Position numbers and translations under genes: made by a program. Positions 28,134-36,652 of a DNA stretch of 64,000 nt are shown in pieces. The stretch is from Flavobacterium branchiicola (GTDB lineage Bacteria > Bacteroidota > Bacteroidia > Flavobacteriales > Flavobacteriaceae). The stretch spans positions 638,927-702,926 of the forward strand of contig NZ_JAGYWA010000003.1 in assembly GCF_018383905.1 (NCBI RefSeq), read 5' to 3'. Below the pieces are notes generated by a model that did no database searches, had not been told where the DNA came from, and saw only the letters and a list, made by a program, of their open reading frames with translations. Within the stretch, counting starts at the first letter, position 1. Each line of letters begins with the position of its first letter.

Positions 28134-29654
28134 ATGAAAAAATATATAGCTTTTCTTTTCTTCGGAACACTTGCCTTTTTTAGCTGTTCTGATCTGGAAG
28201 AACATCCGGTGGGAATTATTCGTCCAGACAACTTTTTTAATAATACTGATGATTTACAAGCTGCTGTAAACGGCGCTTTTGCCAACATCGCCCATAATAA
28301 TTACTGGGGAAGAGAATTTACAATTGCCTTAATGCTTCGCGACGATATGTCTGATATTGGCGACAGAACAACGCAGGCAGCCCGTATCGATGTAAACGAT
28401 ATGAGTATGAACGATACCAATGCGCTTGTAGCCAACTTTTGGCCGCAATCGTATGTGATTATTACGGCAGCAAATCAGGCAATTGAAGGTGCTAAAAAAA
28501 CACCGGGAGATCCTGCAAAAGTCAATGCAATTGTGGCTCAGGCTTATTTTGCGAGAGCTTTTACTTACTATCATTTAGTGCGCCTTTTTGGCGATATTCC
28601 TTATATTGATTTTGTCGTAAATGATGTCAATCAGGTTAATTCGATAACTAAAACCAAAGAAGCTGACGTTTATCCAAAAATCATTGCCGATCTGGAATTT
28701 GCAAAACAATGGCTGGATGATAAACCAAAAGTAAAAGCCGTTCCCGGAAAAGGTACTGCAGCAGGATATTTAGCTTCTGTTTATTTAACATTAGGGCAAT
28801 ATCAAAAAGCGTATAATGAAGCAAAATATGTTATTACAAATGAAGCCAAATTTGGTTTAGGTCTTGATGCCGATTTTCAGGATTTGTTTAATGCTAATAA
28901 AACGGCTTCATTAAAAGAACCTCTTTTTACTATTGACTTTAACAACTTAACCTCTGGAAATTACGGTCAGGATTATACAGCGTTTTTTACAGGATCGTTA
29001 AAAGATGACAGTTACAGTTACGGACAAGGATTTTCGGTTGCTGTTCCTTCCTTAAAAGTATTCAACACTTGGGATCAGAGAGATTACAGAAGAGCCGTAA
29101 GTTTTGATACTATTATCAGAAAGAAAACCGGTCCAGGTGGAGCTTTGCAGGTTTATCCTTCAAGCGATAACGAGAAAGCGCCACGTCCGCATATTGCGAA
29201 ATATTTCCGTTTTCCGGGAAAAGCTGGTGCTAATGGAAGAACTTCGCAACACAATTACATTACCATGCGTTTTGCTGAAGTTTTATTAACCGCTGCCGAA
29301 GCTTTAAACGAAATCACTCCGGGAACTACAGAAGCCGATGGTTATGTAAACCGTGTTCGTGCAAGAGCGAGAAACAAAGCAGGAAAATTGGTTTCTTTTC
29401 CGGCAAATGTGACTCCGGGGCTTTCTCAGGCCGATTTTAGAAAAATGGTTATTGACGAAAGAAGATTAGAACTGGCTTTTGAATATATCAGATGGTACGA
29501 TATTAAAAGGCTTAAAAATGGTCCGGAAGTTTTTGGTCCAAATGGCTTAGAACCGCATGCTAATTTTGATCCTAACAAAGATTATTTATGGCCGTTGCCG
29601 GGAACCGAATTGGCTATTAATCCGAATTTAAAACCAAATAATCCGGGTTATTAA
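28134..29654 (+). CDS. SusD/RagB-type glycan-binding lipoprotein (uronate locus)
   Basis: Surface lipoprotein of 506 residues that caps the SusC transporter. A lipobox ends at C18 (TLAFFSCSD). The SusD-like N-terminal domain (HPVGIIRPDNFFNNTDDLQA) and TPR helices (AYFARAFTYYHLVRLFGDIP) are clear, as is the C-terminal RagB region (FAEVLLTAAEALNEITPG; VIDERRLELAFEYIRWYDIK; LWPLPGTELAINPNLKPNNP). It lies 16 nt downstream of susC. A 300-nt region able to form a very long hairpin separates it from the GH88 gene. Confidence 0.96.
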   Translation: MKKYIAFLFFGTLAFFSCSDLEEHPVGIIRPDNFFNNTDDLQAAVNGAFANIAHNNYWGREFTIALMLRDDMSDIGDRTTQAARIDVNDMSMNDTNALVANFWPQSYVIITAANQAIEGAKKTPGDPAKVNAIVAQAYFARAFTYYHLVRLFGDIPYIDFVVNDVNQVNSITKTKEADVYPKIIADLEFAKQWLDDKPKVKAVPGKGTAAGYLASVYLTLGQYQKAYNEAKYVITNEAKFGLGLDADFQDLFNANKTASLKEPLFTIDFNNLTSGNYGQDYTAFFTGSLKDDSYSYGQGFSVAVPSLKVFNTWDQRDYRRAVSFDTIIRKKTGPGGALQVYPSSDNEKAPRPHIAKYFRFPGKAGANGRTSQHNYITMRFAEVLLTAAEALNEITPGTTEADGYVNRVRARARNKAGKLVSFPANVTPGLSQADFRKMVIDERRLELAFEYIRWYDIKRLKNGPEVFGPNGLEPHANFDPNKDYLWPLPGTELAINPNLKPNNPGY

Positions 29655-29656
29655 TT

Positions 29657-29956
29657 GAACGCGGATGACACGGATTTGAACGGATTTGAACGGATTTTTT
29701 TTCCCGTTTCGCATAATTGGTTTCACGCAGATTTAAAAAGATTTTAGCAGATAACGCAGATTTATTTTTTCCACAGATTTGGCAGATCTAATTACAATCA
29801 ATATGTATTAGATAAAAAAATCCCCAAAATCTGCAAAATCTGCGAGAGAATATTTTTTTTTAACGCATTTCAAAATTAATCTGTTTGAATCTGCTAAAAT
29901 CTTTTTAAATCTGCGTGAAATAAAAAAATCCGCAGAAACCAGCGTCATCCGCGTTC
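29657..29956. repeat. Nested long inverted repeat between susD and the GH88 gene
   Basis: Outer arms: GAACGCGGATGACACGG at 29657-29673 and CGTCATCCGCGTTC at 29943-29956. Inner perfect 32-bp arms start with TTTCACGCAGATTTAAAAAG at 29721-29752 and pair with 29889-29920. Further AAATCTGC-type words lie in the loop. No gene lies in 29655-29985. Confidence 0.85.
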
Positions 29957-29985
29957 CAAAAAATCACGATTACAAAATATTTACT

Positions 29986-31170
29986 ATGAATAAAGTTAGT
30001 TTCATTTGTTTAATTCTTGGGTTTGCATCGCTGACAACAGCATGCAAATCCGGAATTAATCCTCAACCAAAAACAACCTCAGCAACAGAAAAACTGGAAA
30101 CGCGCTACAAAATGCTACTCGATTATCCAATCGATTCAATGTCGATCCCGAGAAGTATGAATACCAAAACACTGGAAATTCGCAAAGTGCCTTCAAGAGA
30201 CTGGACAAGCGGTTTCTTTGCCGGAAATCTTTGGCAATTGTACCGACTTACAGGCGATTCTAAATACAAAGAACAAGCAGAAAAATGGACGCCTTTTAGT
30301 AAAAAGGAAAGTGTCAATAATAATTCGCATGACGTAGGTTTTAAAGTGTTTTGCAGTTTTGGAGAAGCGCTGAAAGTGGAAAACAAGAAAGAGTACGAAG
30401 CGGTAATTGTTAAAGGCGCAGAAACTTTATGCACGAGATTTAATCCAAAAGTAGGTTCAATTCGTTCTTGGGATTTCAATAAAGAAATTTGGGATTTCCC
30501 TGTAATCATTGACAATATGATGAATCTGGAATTGCTGTTTGAAGCATCCAAAATATCTGGAAATCCAAAATACCGCAATGTTGCCATTCAGCATGCCAAC
30601 ACCACTTTAAAAAACCAATTTAGAGCAGACAATTCCTGTTATCACGTTATCGATTATAACCCAACTACGGGTGAAGTTCGAAAGAAAACCACGCTTCAGG
30701 GTTACAATGATGATTCGGTTTGGGCGCGCGGTCAGGCTTGGGCAGTTTACGGATTTACGATGTCATACCGATATACAAAAGATCCAGCCTATTTAAAACA
30801 AGCGGAAGGAACAGCAAAGTTTTTTATGACGAATAAAAACTTACCAGAAGACGGAATTCCATATTGGGATTTTAAAGATCCTAACATTCCTAATGCTCCT
30901 CGCGATGTTTCTGCCGCAATGGTAATGGCTTCAGGATTATACGAATTGTATACTTATACCCAAAATAAAAGTTATTTGGCTTTCGCCGATAAACTAATGG
31001 CTTCGGTGCAAACAGATCAATATATTTTGGATACAAAAATTAAGGCACCTTTTCTATTTGATCACAGCACAGGAAACTGGCCAAAACACGATGAAATTGA
31101 CGAACCAATAATTTATGCCGATTATTATTTTTTGGAAGCGTTGTTGAGAAAAAATAACTTAAGGTACTGA
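29986..31170 (+). CDS. GH88 unsaturated glucuronyl hydrolase
   Basis: Removes the 4,5-unsaturated uronic acid left at the non-reducing end by polysaccharide lyases. It has 394 residues and is a predicted lipoprotein (SLTTAC, C20). The (alpha/alpha)6-barrel shows the two aspartates expected for the family: D116 in NNNSHDVGFKVFCSFGEA and D176 in DFPVIIDNMMNLELLFEAS. Also seen are CYHVIDYNPTTGEV, GYNDDSVWARGQAWAVYGF and the terminal HSTGNWPKHDEIDEPIIYAD. A lipid anchor suggests periplasmic or outer-membrane action after SusC import. It implies that the locus handles lyase products, which points back to the beta-helix protein at 18941. Confidence 0.93.
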   Translation: MNKVSFICLILGFASLTTACKSGINPQPKTTSATEKLETRYKMLLDYPIDSMSIPRSMNTKTLEIRKVPSRDWTSGFFAGNLWQLYRLTGDSKYKEQAEKWTPFSKKESVNNNSHDVGFKVFCSFGEALKVENKKEYEAVIVKGAETLCTRFNPKVGSIRSWDFNKEIWDFPVIIDNMMNLELLFEASKISGNPKYRNVAIQHANTTLKNQFRADNSCYHVIDYNPTTGEVRKKTTLQGYNDDSVWARGQAWAVYGFTMSYRYTKDPAYLKQAEGTAKFFMTNKNLPEDGIPYWDFKDPNIPNAPRDVSAAMVMASGLYELYTYTQNKSYLAFADKLMASVQTDQYILDTKIKAPFLFDHSTGNWPKHDEIDEPIIYADYYFLEALLRKNNLRY

Positions 31171-31265
31171 GGTGCTAAGGTACTAAGGGACTAAGCCACA
31201 AAGATTTCCAGCATCGCAACCTCAGTATCTTAGTCCCTCAGAACCTCACTTTCAGAACCTCAGAA
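31163..31265. repeat. Imperfect inverted repeat between the GH88 and GH2 genes
   Basis: The word CTAAGGGACTAAG near 31182-31195 pairs with CTTAGTCCCTCAG near 31228-31241. Repeated GAGGT/ACCTCA words flank both. It covers most of the 109-bp gap. Confidence 0.45.
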
Positions 31266-31279
31266 ACTAAAAATATCTT

Positions 31280-33700
31280 ATGAAGAACTCATTATATCAA
31301 AATAATATCTTTTCAAGTATTGCGCTTTTTGTTTTGTTTCAAATTTGCCTGGGCAGCAGTTTTGCTCAGACAAAGACGAACATTAATGACAATTGGCTTT
31401 ACCTAGAAAATCATACTTTAAACCTCAACGAAGCACAAAAAGCTTCAAATTGGGTTTCGTTAAACTTACCACATACGTGGAATGCCGAAGATGCTACGGA
31501 CTTAATGCCAGGTTACCGACGTGATGCCAGCTGGTATCAAAAGCAACTGAATATTCCGCAAATCGATAAAAATCGCCTTTATTCTTTATATTTTGAAGGT
31601 TCAAATGTAACGACCAAAGTTTATGTAAATGGCAAAGAAGCCGGATCGCACATTGGCGGCTATATCGGTTTTTCTATAGATATTACGAACTTAATTAAAG
31701 AAGGAAACAATGCTATTTTTGTTCGCGTGGATAATAGTTATGATATCGAAATTATTCCGTCTCAAAAAAGCGATTTCTTTATTTATGGCGGGATCACGCG
31801 CGATGTCTGGCTAGTTTCAAAACACAAAAATCATATAGAGAATATTAAAATTACAACTCCTGAAGTTTCTGCTAAAAAAGCTTCGGTACAGATCGTTTCC
31901 TCTATTGTAAATCCGGATAATTCAAAAGATTTATCGTTAACGGTTACTTTAAAAACTCCGAAAGGAAAAAAAGCAGCTAGTAAAACAATTTCAGTTTCGG
32001 ATAAAACTTCGACTATCACTTTCGAAAACATCAAAAACCCGGAACTTTGGGATACCGAAAAACCTAATTTATATCAACTGACAGCTACTTTATCAGAAAA
32101 AAATCAAATTAAAGACAGCATTTCAGAGAAAGTAGGTTTCAGATGGTTTGAATTTAAAGATCACGGTCCTTTTTACCTTAATGGGAAACGTTTGCTGATT
32201 CGCGGAACGCATCGTCACGAAGAACAAGCCGGAGTTGGTGCTGCCATGAGTAACGCACAGCATTGGGCAGACATGAAATCGATAAAAGAGATGGGCGCAA
32301 ACTTTGTTCGTTTGGCGCATTATCCACAAGATCCAGAAGTTTACAAAGCTTGCGACGAATTGGGTTTATTGGTTTGGGACGAATTGCCTTGGTGCCGTGG
32401 CGGAATTGGAAATGAGGTTTGGAAGACCAATACCAAAAATATGCTGCCGGAAATCATCAACCAAAATTACAATCATCCGAGTATAATTATTTGGTCTTTA
32501 GGAAACGAAATGAACTGGCTTCCTGATTTTCCTGACGGAGATAATGCTGAAAAAACAAATGCATTTTTAGCCGAATTGAATGATATCGCACATAAACTCG
32601 ATCCAACGCGAAAAACAGCGATCAGAAAATATTATGAAGGTTCACATATTGTAGATGTTTTCTCGCCTTCGATTTGGTCGGGCTGGTATTCTGGAAGCTA
32701 CAAAAGCTATCAAAAAGCAATTGATGTTTACAAGAAAGAATACAAACATTTTATTCATGCCGAGTATGGCGGAGACAGTCATGTTGGCCGTCACAGCGAA
32801 AACCCAGTTACGGGAGAAAATGTTATAAAAGCCGAAGGCTGGGAAGAAGCAATTGTACAAACGAAAGTCGCGAATATTGCACAAATTGGTGACTGGAGCG
32901 AAAATTATATAGTTGATTTGTTTGACTGGCATTTGCATATATCCGAGAATGACCCAACGTTTGTGGGAAATATTCAATGGGCATTTAAGGATTTTGCAAC
33001 GCCATTACGTCCAGAAGATGATATTCCGTACATGAATCAAAAAGGACTTACTGATAGAAACGGAATTCCAAAAGATGCTTATTATGTTTTTAAAAGTTAT
33101 TGGGCAAAAGTACCTTTTACCTACATCGAATCGCACACGTGGACAGAACGTCAAGGGCCTGAAAACACGCCAAGAACTATCAGTGTTTTTAGTAATTGCG
33201 ATAAAGTCACTTTATCTCATAACGGAAAATCATTGGGAGAAAAACAGCGAAATCTTTCTCTATATCCCGCAAATGGTTTAACTTGGGATGTCAATTTTGC
33301 AAAAGGTGAAAATATTTTAATTGCCATTGGAAAAACAAAAGACGGTAAAACAGTTTCGGATACTATAAAAGTAAATTATCGCTTTAATAAAAATGACACG
33401 GCGGTTTCTTTACAATTATCATCAGAGAAATTGAAAAATGGAAATTACTTGGTAACCGCAATTGCTATTGACAATAATAATTTACGCTGCTTGGATTATG
33501 AAGCGAGTGTTTATTTTCAATGTTTAAAAGGTGGAAAAACATTAAAAAATCAAGGAACTCCAACCGGAAGCGAATCGATAAGAATGGCAAACGGAAAAGC
33601 TTCTATCGAAGTGATTCCTGACGGTTCTAATACTCCAATCGAAATGACAGCATTGAATCAAAGTTTTAAAGGGGAATATTTGAGGATTTCTGTTGAGTAA
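31280..33700 (+). CDS. GH2 glycosidase (beta-galactosidase/beta-glucuronidase type), large form
   Basis: Exported exo-acting retaining glycosidase of 806 residues with a signal peptide ending near SSFAQ. The GH2 sugar-binding domain (NLPHTWNAEDATDLMPGYRR; GSHIGGYIGFSIDIT) is followed by the immunoglobulin-like domain and the TIM barrel. The acid/base E410 lies in WSLGNEMNW and the nucleophile E495 in HAEYGGDSHVG. RLAHYPQDPEVYKACDELGL is the usual loop before the active site. A C-terminal beta-sandwich (about residues 620-800) is present. The substrate is beta-linked galactose or glucuronate; context favours glucuronate or a galactose side chain but does not decide. Confidence 0.9.
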   Translation: MKNSLYQNNIFSSIALFVLFQICLGSSFAQTKTNINDNWLYLENHTLNLNEAQKASNWVSLNLPHTWNAEDATDLMPGYRRDASWYQKQLNIPQIDKNRLYSLYFEGSNVTTKVYVNGKEAGSHIGGYIGFSIDITNLIKEGNNAIFVRVDNSYDIEIIPSQKSDFFIYGGITRDVWLVSKHKNHIENIKITTPEVSAKKASVQIVSSIVNPDNSKDLSLTVTLKTPKGKKAASKTISVSDKTSTITFENIKNPELWDTEKPNLYQLTATLSEKNQIKDSISEKVGFRWFEFKDHGPFYLNGKRLLIRGTHRHEEQAGVGAAMSNAQHWADMKSIKEMGANFVRLAHYPQDPEVYKACDELGLLVWDELPWCRGGIGNEVWKTNTKNMLPEIINQNYNHPSIIIWSLGNEMNWLPDFPDGDNAEKTNAFLAELNDIAHKLDPTRKTAIRKYYEGSHIVDVFSPSIWSGWYSGSYKSYQKAIDVYKKEYKHFIHAEYGGDSHVGRHSENPVTGENVIKAEGWEEAIVQTKVANIAQIGDWSENYIVDLFDWHLHISENDPTFVGNIQWAFKDFATPLRPEDDIPYMNQKGLTDRNGIPKDAYYVFKSYWAKVPFTYIESHTWTERQGPENTPRTISVFSNCDKVTLSHNGKSLGEKQRNLSLYPANGLTWDVNFAKGENILIAIGKTKDGKTVSDTIKVNYRFNKNDTAVSLQLSSEKLKNGNYLVTAIAIDNNNLRCLDYEASVYFQCLKGGKTLKNQGTPTGSESIRMANGKASIEVIPDGSNTPIEMTALNQSFKGEYLRISVE

Positions 33701-33785
33701 ACAAGGTTCTAAGTTGCTGAGGGGCTAAGTTTTTTTGTTTCACGCAGATTTTGCAGATTGAGCGGATTTATTTTTGATACAGTTT

Positions 33786-33883
33786 GTCATCCTGACGAAG
33801 GAAGGATCGCACTCGCATATCGACAAAGATTGGCGAAATCCTGTACGGAGCTTCTAGTGTAATTCCTCGTTCCTCGGAATGAC
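33786..33883. repeat. 98-bp dispersed inverted-repeat element, copy B
   Basis: Starts GTCATCCTGACGAAGGAAGG and ends CGTTCCTCGGAATGAC, with the core CAAAGATTGGC as in copy A. Length is again exactly 98 bp, but the arms are imperfect. A fragment of the GCAGATT-type repeat precedes it (33735-33770). The gap 33701-33962 holds no gene. Confidence 0.75.
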
Positions 33884-33962
33884 AAAAAAACGCGAGAAAA
33901 AATAAAAAACTTCGTGCCTTAGCGCCTTCGTGGCAAAACACAAACAAATACAAAAAAAAAAA

Positions 33963-35771
33963 ATGAAAAAAATATTAACTACATTACTCCTAACCTGTTC
34001 CATTTTGGGATTTGCGCAAGGTCTAATCTCCAATGTCCCAAACCGAAACACCACTTCGCTAAATGGAGTTTGGAATTATATTATTGATCCCTATCAAACT
34101 GGGTTTTACAGTTTTCACTTAGATCAATACGATAAAAGTGAAAAACCAGCAAAAGGAGCGTTTTTTACTAATTATCATGCTCAAAACAAACAAGAATTGG
34201 TAGAATATGATTTTGATAAATCACCAACAATCAATATCCCAGGCGATTGGAATTCTCAAGTCCCTGAACTGAAATATTACGAAGGAAATGTTTGGTTTAA
34301 AAAGTCTTTCGATTATAATTTAAAAGCCAAGAAACGTCTGTTTTTATATTTGGGAGCGATTAATTACAAAGCTGATGTTTATTTGAATGGAAAAAAACTA
34401 GGAACGCACGAAGGCGGTTTTACGCCGTTCAATTATGAAGTGACTACAATCATTCAATCAAAAGGAAATTATCTGGTTATAAAAGTCGATAATACACGTC
34501 ATAAAGAAGATGTTCCGACTGTAAATACCGATTGGTGGAATTACGGCGGAATAACGCGCGATGTGACTTTAATTGAAGAAGAAGTTTCGTTTGTAGAAGA
34601 TTATACTATTCAGTTAAAAAAGGGAAATGCAAATGTTATTGCTGGTTTTATCAAAATCAATAATTTAGAGGCTGCACAGAATAATGTTTCAATTTCGATT
34701 CCAGAATTAAAAATCAATTTCAAAGGAAAAGCAGATGCACAGGGAATTTTAAACTTCGAAATTCCTGCTAAAAAATTATCGTATTGGTCACCTGAAAATC
34801 CGAAATTGTATGACGTTTTAATTGACTTTAACGGACAAAAATTGAAAGATCAAATTGGTTTTAGAACTATTGAAACCAAAGAAGATAAAATTCTACTGAA
34901 CGGAAAACCGATCTTTTTACGCGGTATTTCTATTCACGAAGAAAATGCCAAAGGCGGACGCGCCAATTCTCCCGAAGATGCATTACGATTGCTAAATTGG
35001 GCAAAAGAATTAGGCTGTAATTATGTTCGTTTGGCGCATTATCCGCATAACGAGAATATCATTCGCGAAGCGGATAAAATGGGATTGATGGTTTGGGAAG
35101 AAATTCCGGTTTACTGGACTGTGGAATTTACCAATAAAAATACATATCAAAATGCACAAGAGCAATTAACGGCTGCAGTAACCAGAGATAAAAACAGAGC
35201 GAGTATCATTATTTGGTCTATGGCAAACGAAACTCCAATTTCTGATGCGAGAAATACTTTTATCAAAGATTTGGTGGCTCATACCAAAACATTAGACACT
35301 ACCCGATTAATCAGTGCGGCTTTATTAACGCGTCACGCAGACGGCGTTGGAATGATTGATGATGAAATTGGAAAATCGCTGGATATTATCGCTTTTAATC
35401 AATATTTAGGCTGGTATGGCGGTAATCTAGAAGATGCAGAAAAAAGCTTCTGGAAAACGCCTTATAACAAACCCGTAATTGTTTCTGAATTTGGAGGTGA
35501 TGCTAAAGCAGGATTTCACGGAGAGAAAAACGAGCGCTGGACAGAAGAATATCAAGAATACTTATACATTCAGAATTTAAAAATGATCGAAAAGATTCCG
35601 CATCTAAGTGGATTAAGTCCTTGGATTCTGGTTGATTTCAGGTCTCCGAAAAGATTGTTACCAGGAATTCAAGACGGATACAATCGTAAAGGTTTAATTT
35701 CGAATGATGGCGAAAAGAAAAAAGCGTTTTACATTATGCAGAATTGGTATGCTAAAAAGAAAAACGAATAA
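33963..35771 (+). CDS. GH2 beta-glucuronidase-like enzyme, short form
   Basis: Exported GH2 enzyme of 602 residues from the ATG at 33963, where the signal peptide starts (MKKILTTLLLTCSILGFAQG). An upstream in-frame ATG would put a lysine-rich tail before it and is less likely. The length and the C-terminal SPWILVDFRSPKRLLPGIQD with the NRKGL turn are typical of beta-glucuronidases. The acid/base is E423 in WSMANETPI and the nucleophile is E509 in VIVSEFGGDAK. The N-terminal domain carries WFKKSFDYNLKAKKRLFLYL and GTHEGGFTPFNYEVT. It would release terminal beta-glucuronic acid to feed the fructuronate, mannonate and KDG route encoded at 16-18 kb. Confidence 0.88.
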   Translation: MKKILTTLLLTCSILGFAQGLISNVPNRNTTSLNGVWNYIIDPYQTGFYSFHLDQYDKSEKPAKGAFFTNYHAQNKQELVEYDFDKSPTINIPGDWNSQVPELKYYEGNVWFKKSFDYNLKAKKRLFLYLGAINYKADVYLNGKKLGTHEGGFTPFNYEVTTIIQSKGNYLVIKVDNTRHKEDVPTVNTDWWNYGGITRDVTLIEEEVSFVEDYTIQLKKGNANVIAGFIKINNLEAAQNNVSISIPELKINFKGKADAQGILNFEIPAKKLSYWSPENPKLYDVLIDFNGQKLKDQIGFRTIETKEDKILLNGKPIFLRGISIHEENAKGGRANSPEDALRLLNWAKELGCNYVRLAHYPHNENIIREADKMGLMVWEEIPVYWTVEFTNKNTYQNAQEQLTAAVTRDKNRASIIIWSMANETPISDARNTFIKDLVAHTKTLDTTRLISAALLTRHADGVGMIDDEIGKSLDIIAFNQYLGWYGGNLEDAEKSFWKTPYNKPVIVSEFGGDAKAGFHGEKNERWTEEYQEYLYIQNLKMIEKIPHLSGLSPWILVDFRSPKRLLPGIQDGYNRKGLISNDGEKKKAFYIMQNWYAKKKNE

Positions 35772-35868
35772 GACCATTATCAATTCATTAACAAAAAACA
35801 AACTGTATTTATATGATTTTTCTTCATTATTAACTTACTTTTGTAGTTATTCTAAAAATTGTAATCCT

Positions 35869-36432
35869 ATGAAAAAAATTTATTTATTGGCAGTTACATT
35901 GTTTGCTGCTTTTACAGTTCAGGCGCAAGATGTGGTAAAATTTGCTCCGCTTGATGCAAGTCCGGTTGATATTTCTTATTTCCCAAACAAAGCAGTTAAA
36001 TTCAAAAAAACAGATAATCCAAATCCTGTTGTAAAAGTAATTTACGCAAGACCTTCTGTAAAAGGAAGAACTATTTTTGGTGATATCGTAAAATATGGTG
36101 AAGTTTGGAGAGTTGGTGCTAACGAAAATACCGAAATCAAATTCTACAAAGAAGTAACTATTGGCGGTAAAAAAATTCCTGCTGGATACTACAGTTTATT
36201 TGCTATTCCTGAAAAAGACAAATGGACAATCATTATCAATAAAGAAATTGATTTATGGGGATCTTATGCATATGACGAAAGTAAAGATGTCGTAAGAGTT
36301 TCAGTTCCAGTTAAATCTGTAGGCGAAACTATTGAAGCTTTATCTATTGCTTTTACAACTCAGGGTAATATCGCTAATTTAGTTATTGGTTGGGATAAAA
36401 CAACGGTTGAATTGCCTATTACAATTAAATAA
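35869..36432 (+). CDS. DUF2911-family exported protein
   Basis: Small exported protein of 187 residues with a signal peptide (MKKIYLLAVTLFAAFTVQAQ) from the ATG at 35869. The DUF2911 signature is clear: VIYARPSVKGRTIFGDIVKY, EVWRVGANENTEI, KIPAGYYSLFAIPEKDKWTI and the tryptophan-rich WGSYAYDESKDVVRV. The family function is unknown to me. It is common in Bacteroidota and usually not tied to sugar loci, so its position after the GH2 gene (97-nt gap) is probably incidental. Confidence 0.9.
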   Translation: MKKIYLLAVTLFAAFTVQAQDVVKFAPLDASPVDISYFPNKAVKFKKTDNPNPVVKVIYARPSVKGRTIFGDIVKYGEVWRVGANENTEIKFYKEVTIGGKKIPAGYYSLFAIPEKDKWTIIINKEIDLWGSYAYDESKDVVRVSVPVKSVGETIEALSIAFTTQGNIANLVIGWDKTTVELPITIK

Positions 36433-36513
36433 CAAATTGAATATTTCGAAACAAAAGAGACACTGCAAAATATCTGTTTTTCTTTTGAACTTATAAATAT
36501 AGATTTTCAGAAT

Positions 36514-36599
36514 ATAGCCCAAGGTTTCAACCTTGGGAGACATGCAGAATCACATGGAAAAATTCTGATTGCGTTCCCAAGGTTGAAACCTTGGGCTAT
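36514..36599. repeat. Twin-hairpin REP-like element, copy 2
   Basis: ATAGCCCAAGGTTTCAACCT begins the first hairpin and GTTCCCAAGGTTGAAACC the second, closing with TTGGGCTAT. The outer arms pair over about 24 bp, and each half is also self-complementary. Confidence 0.8.
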
Positions 36600-36614
36600 G
36601 TTCAAAACTGAATT

Positions 36615-36652
36615 AAAAAAAGACATTTTTCAATGTCTTTTTTTTTTTTTTG
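36615..36652. terminator. Terminator between the DUF2911 gene and paoC
   Basis: Stem AAAAAAGACATT / AATGTCTTTTTT followed by a long T tract. It sits immediately before the paoC stop codon on the opposite strand and could serve both convergent genes. Confidence 0.8.

Noticed and set aside
35704..35868. 55-residue N-terminal extension of the DUF2911 protein overlapping the GH2 gene
   Set aside because: The extension reads through the GH2 3' end in another frame, and the signal peptide starts at 35869.
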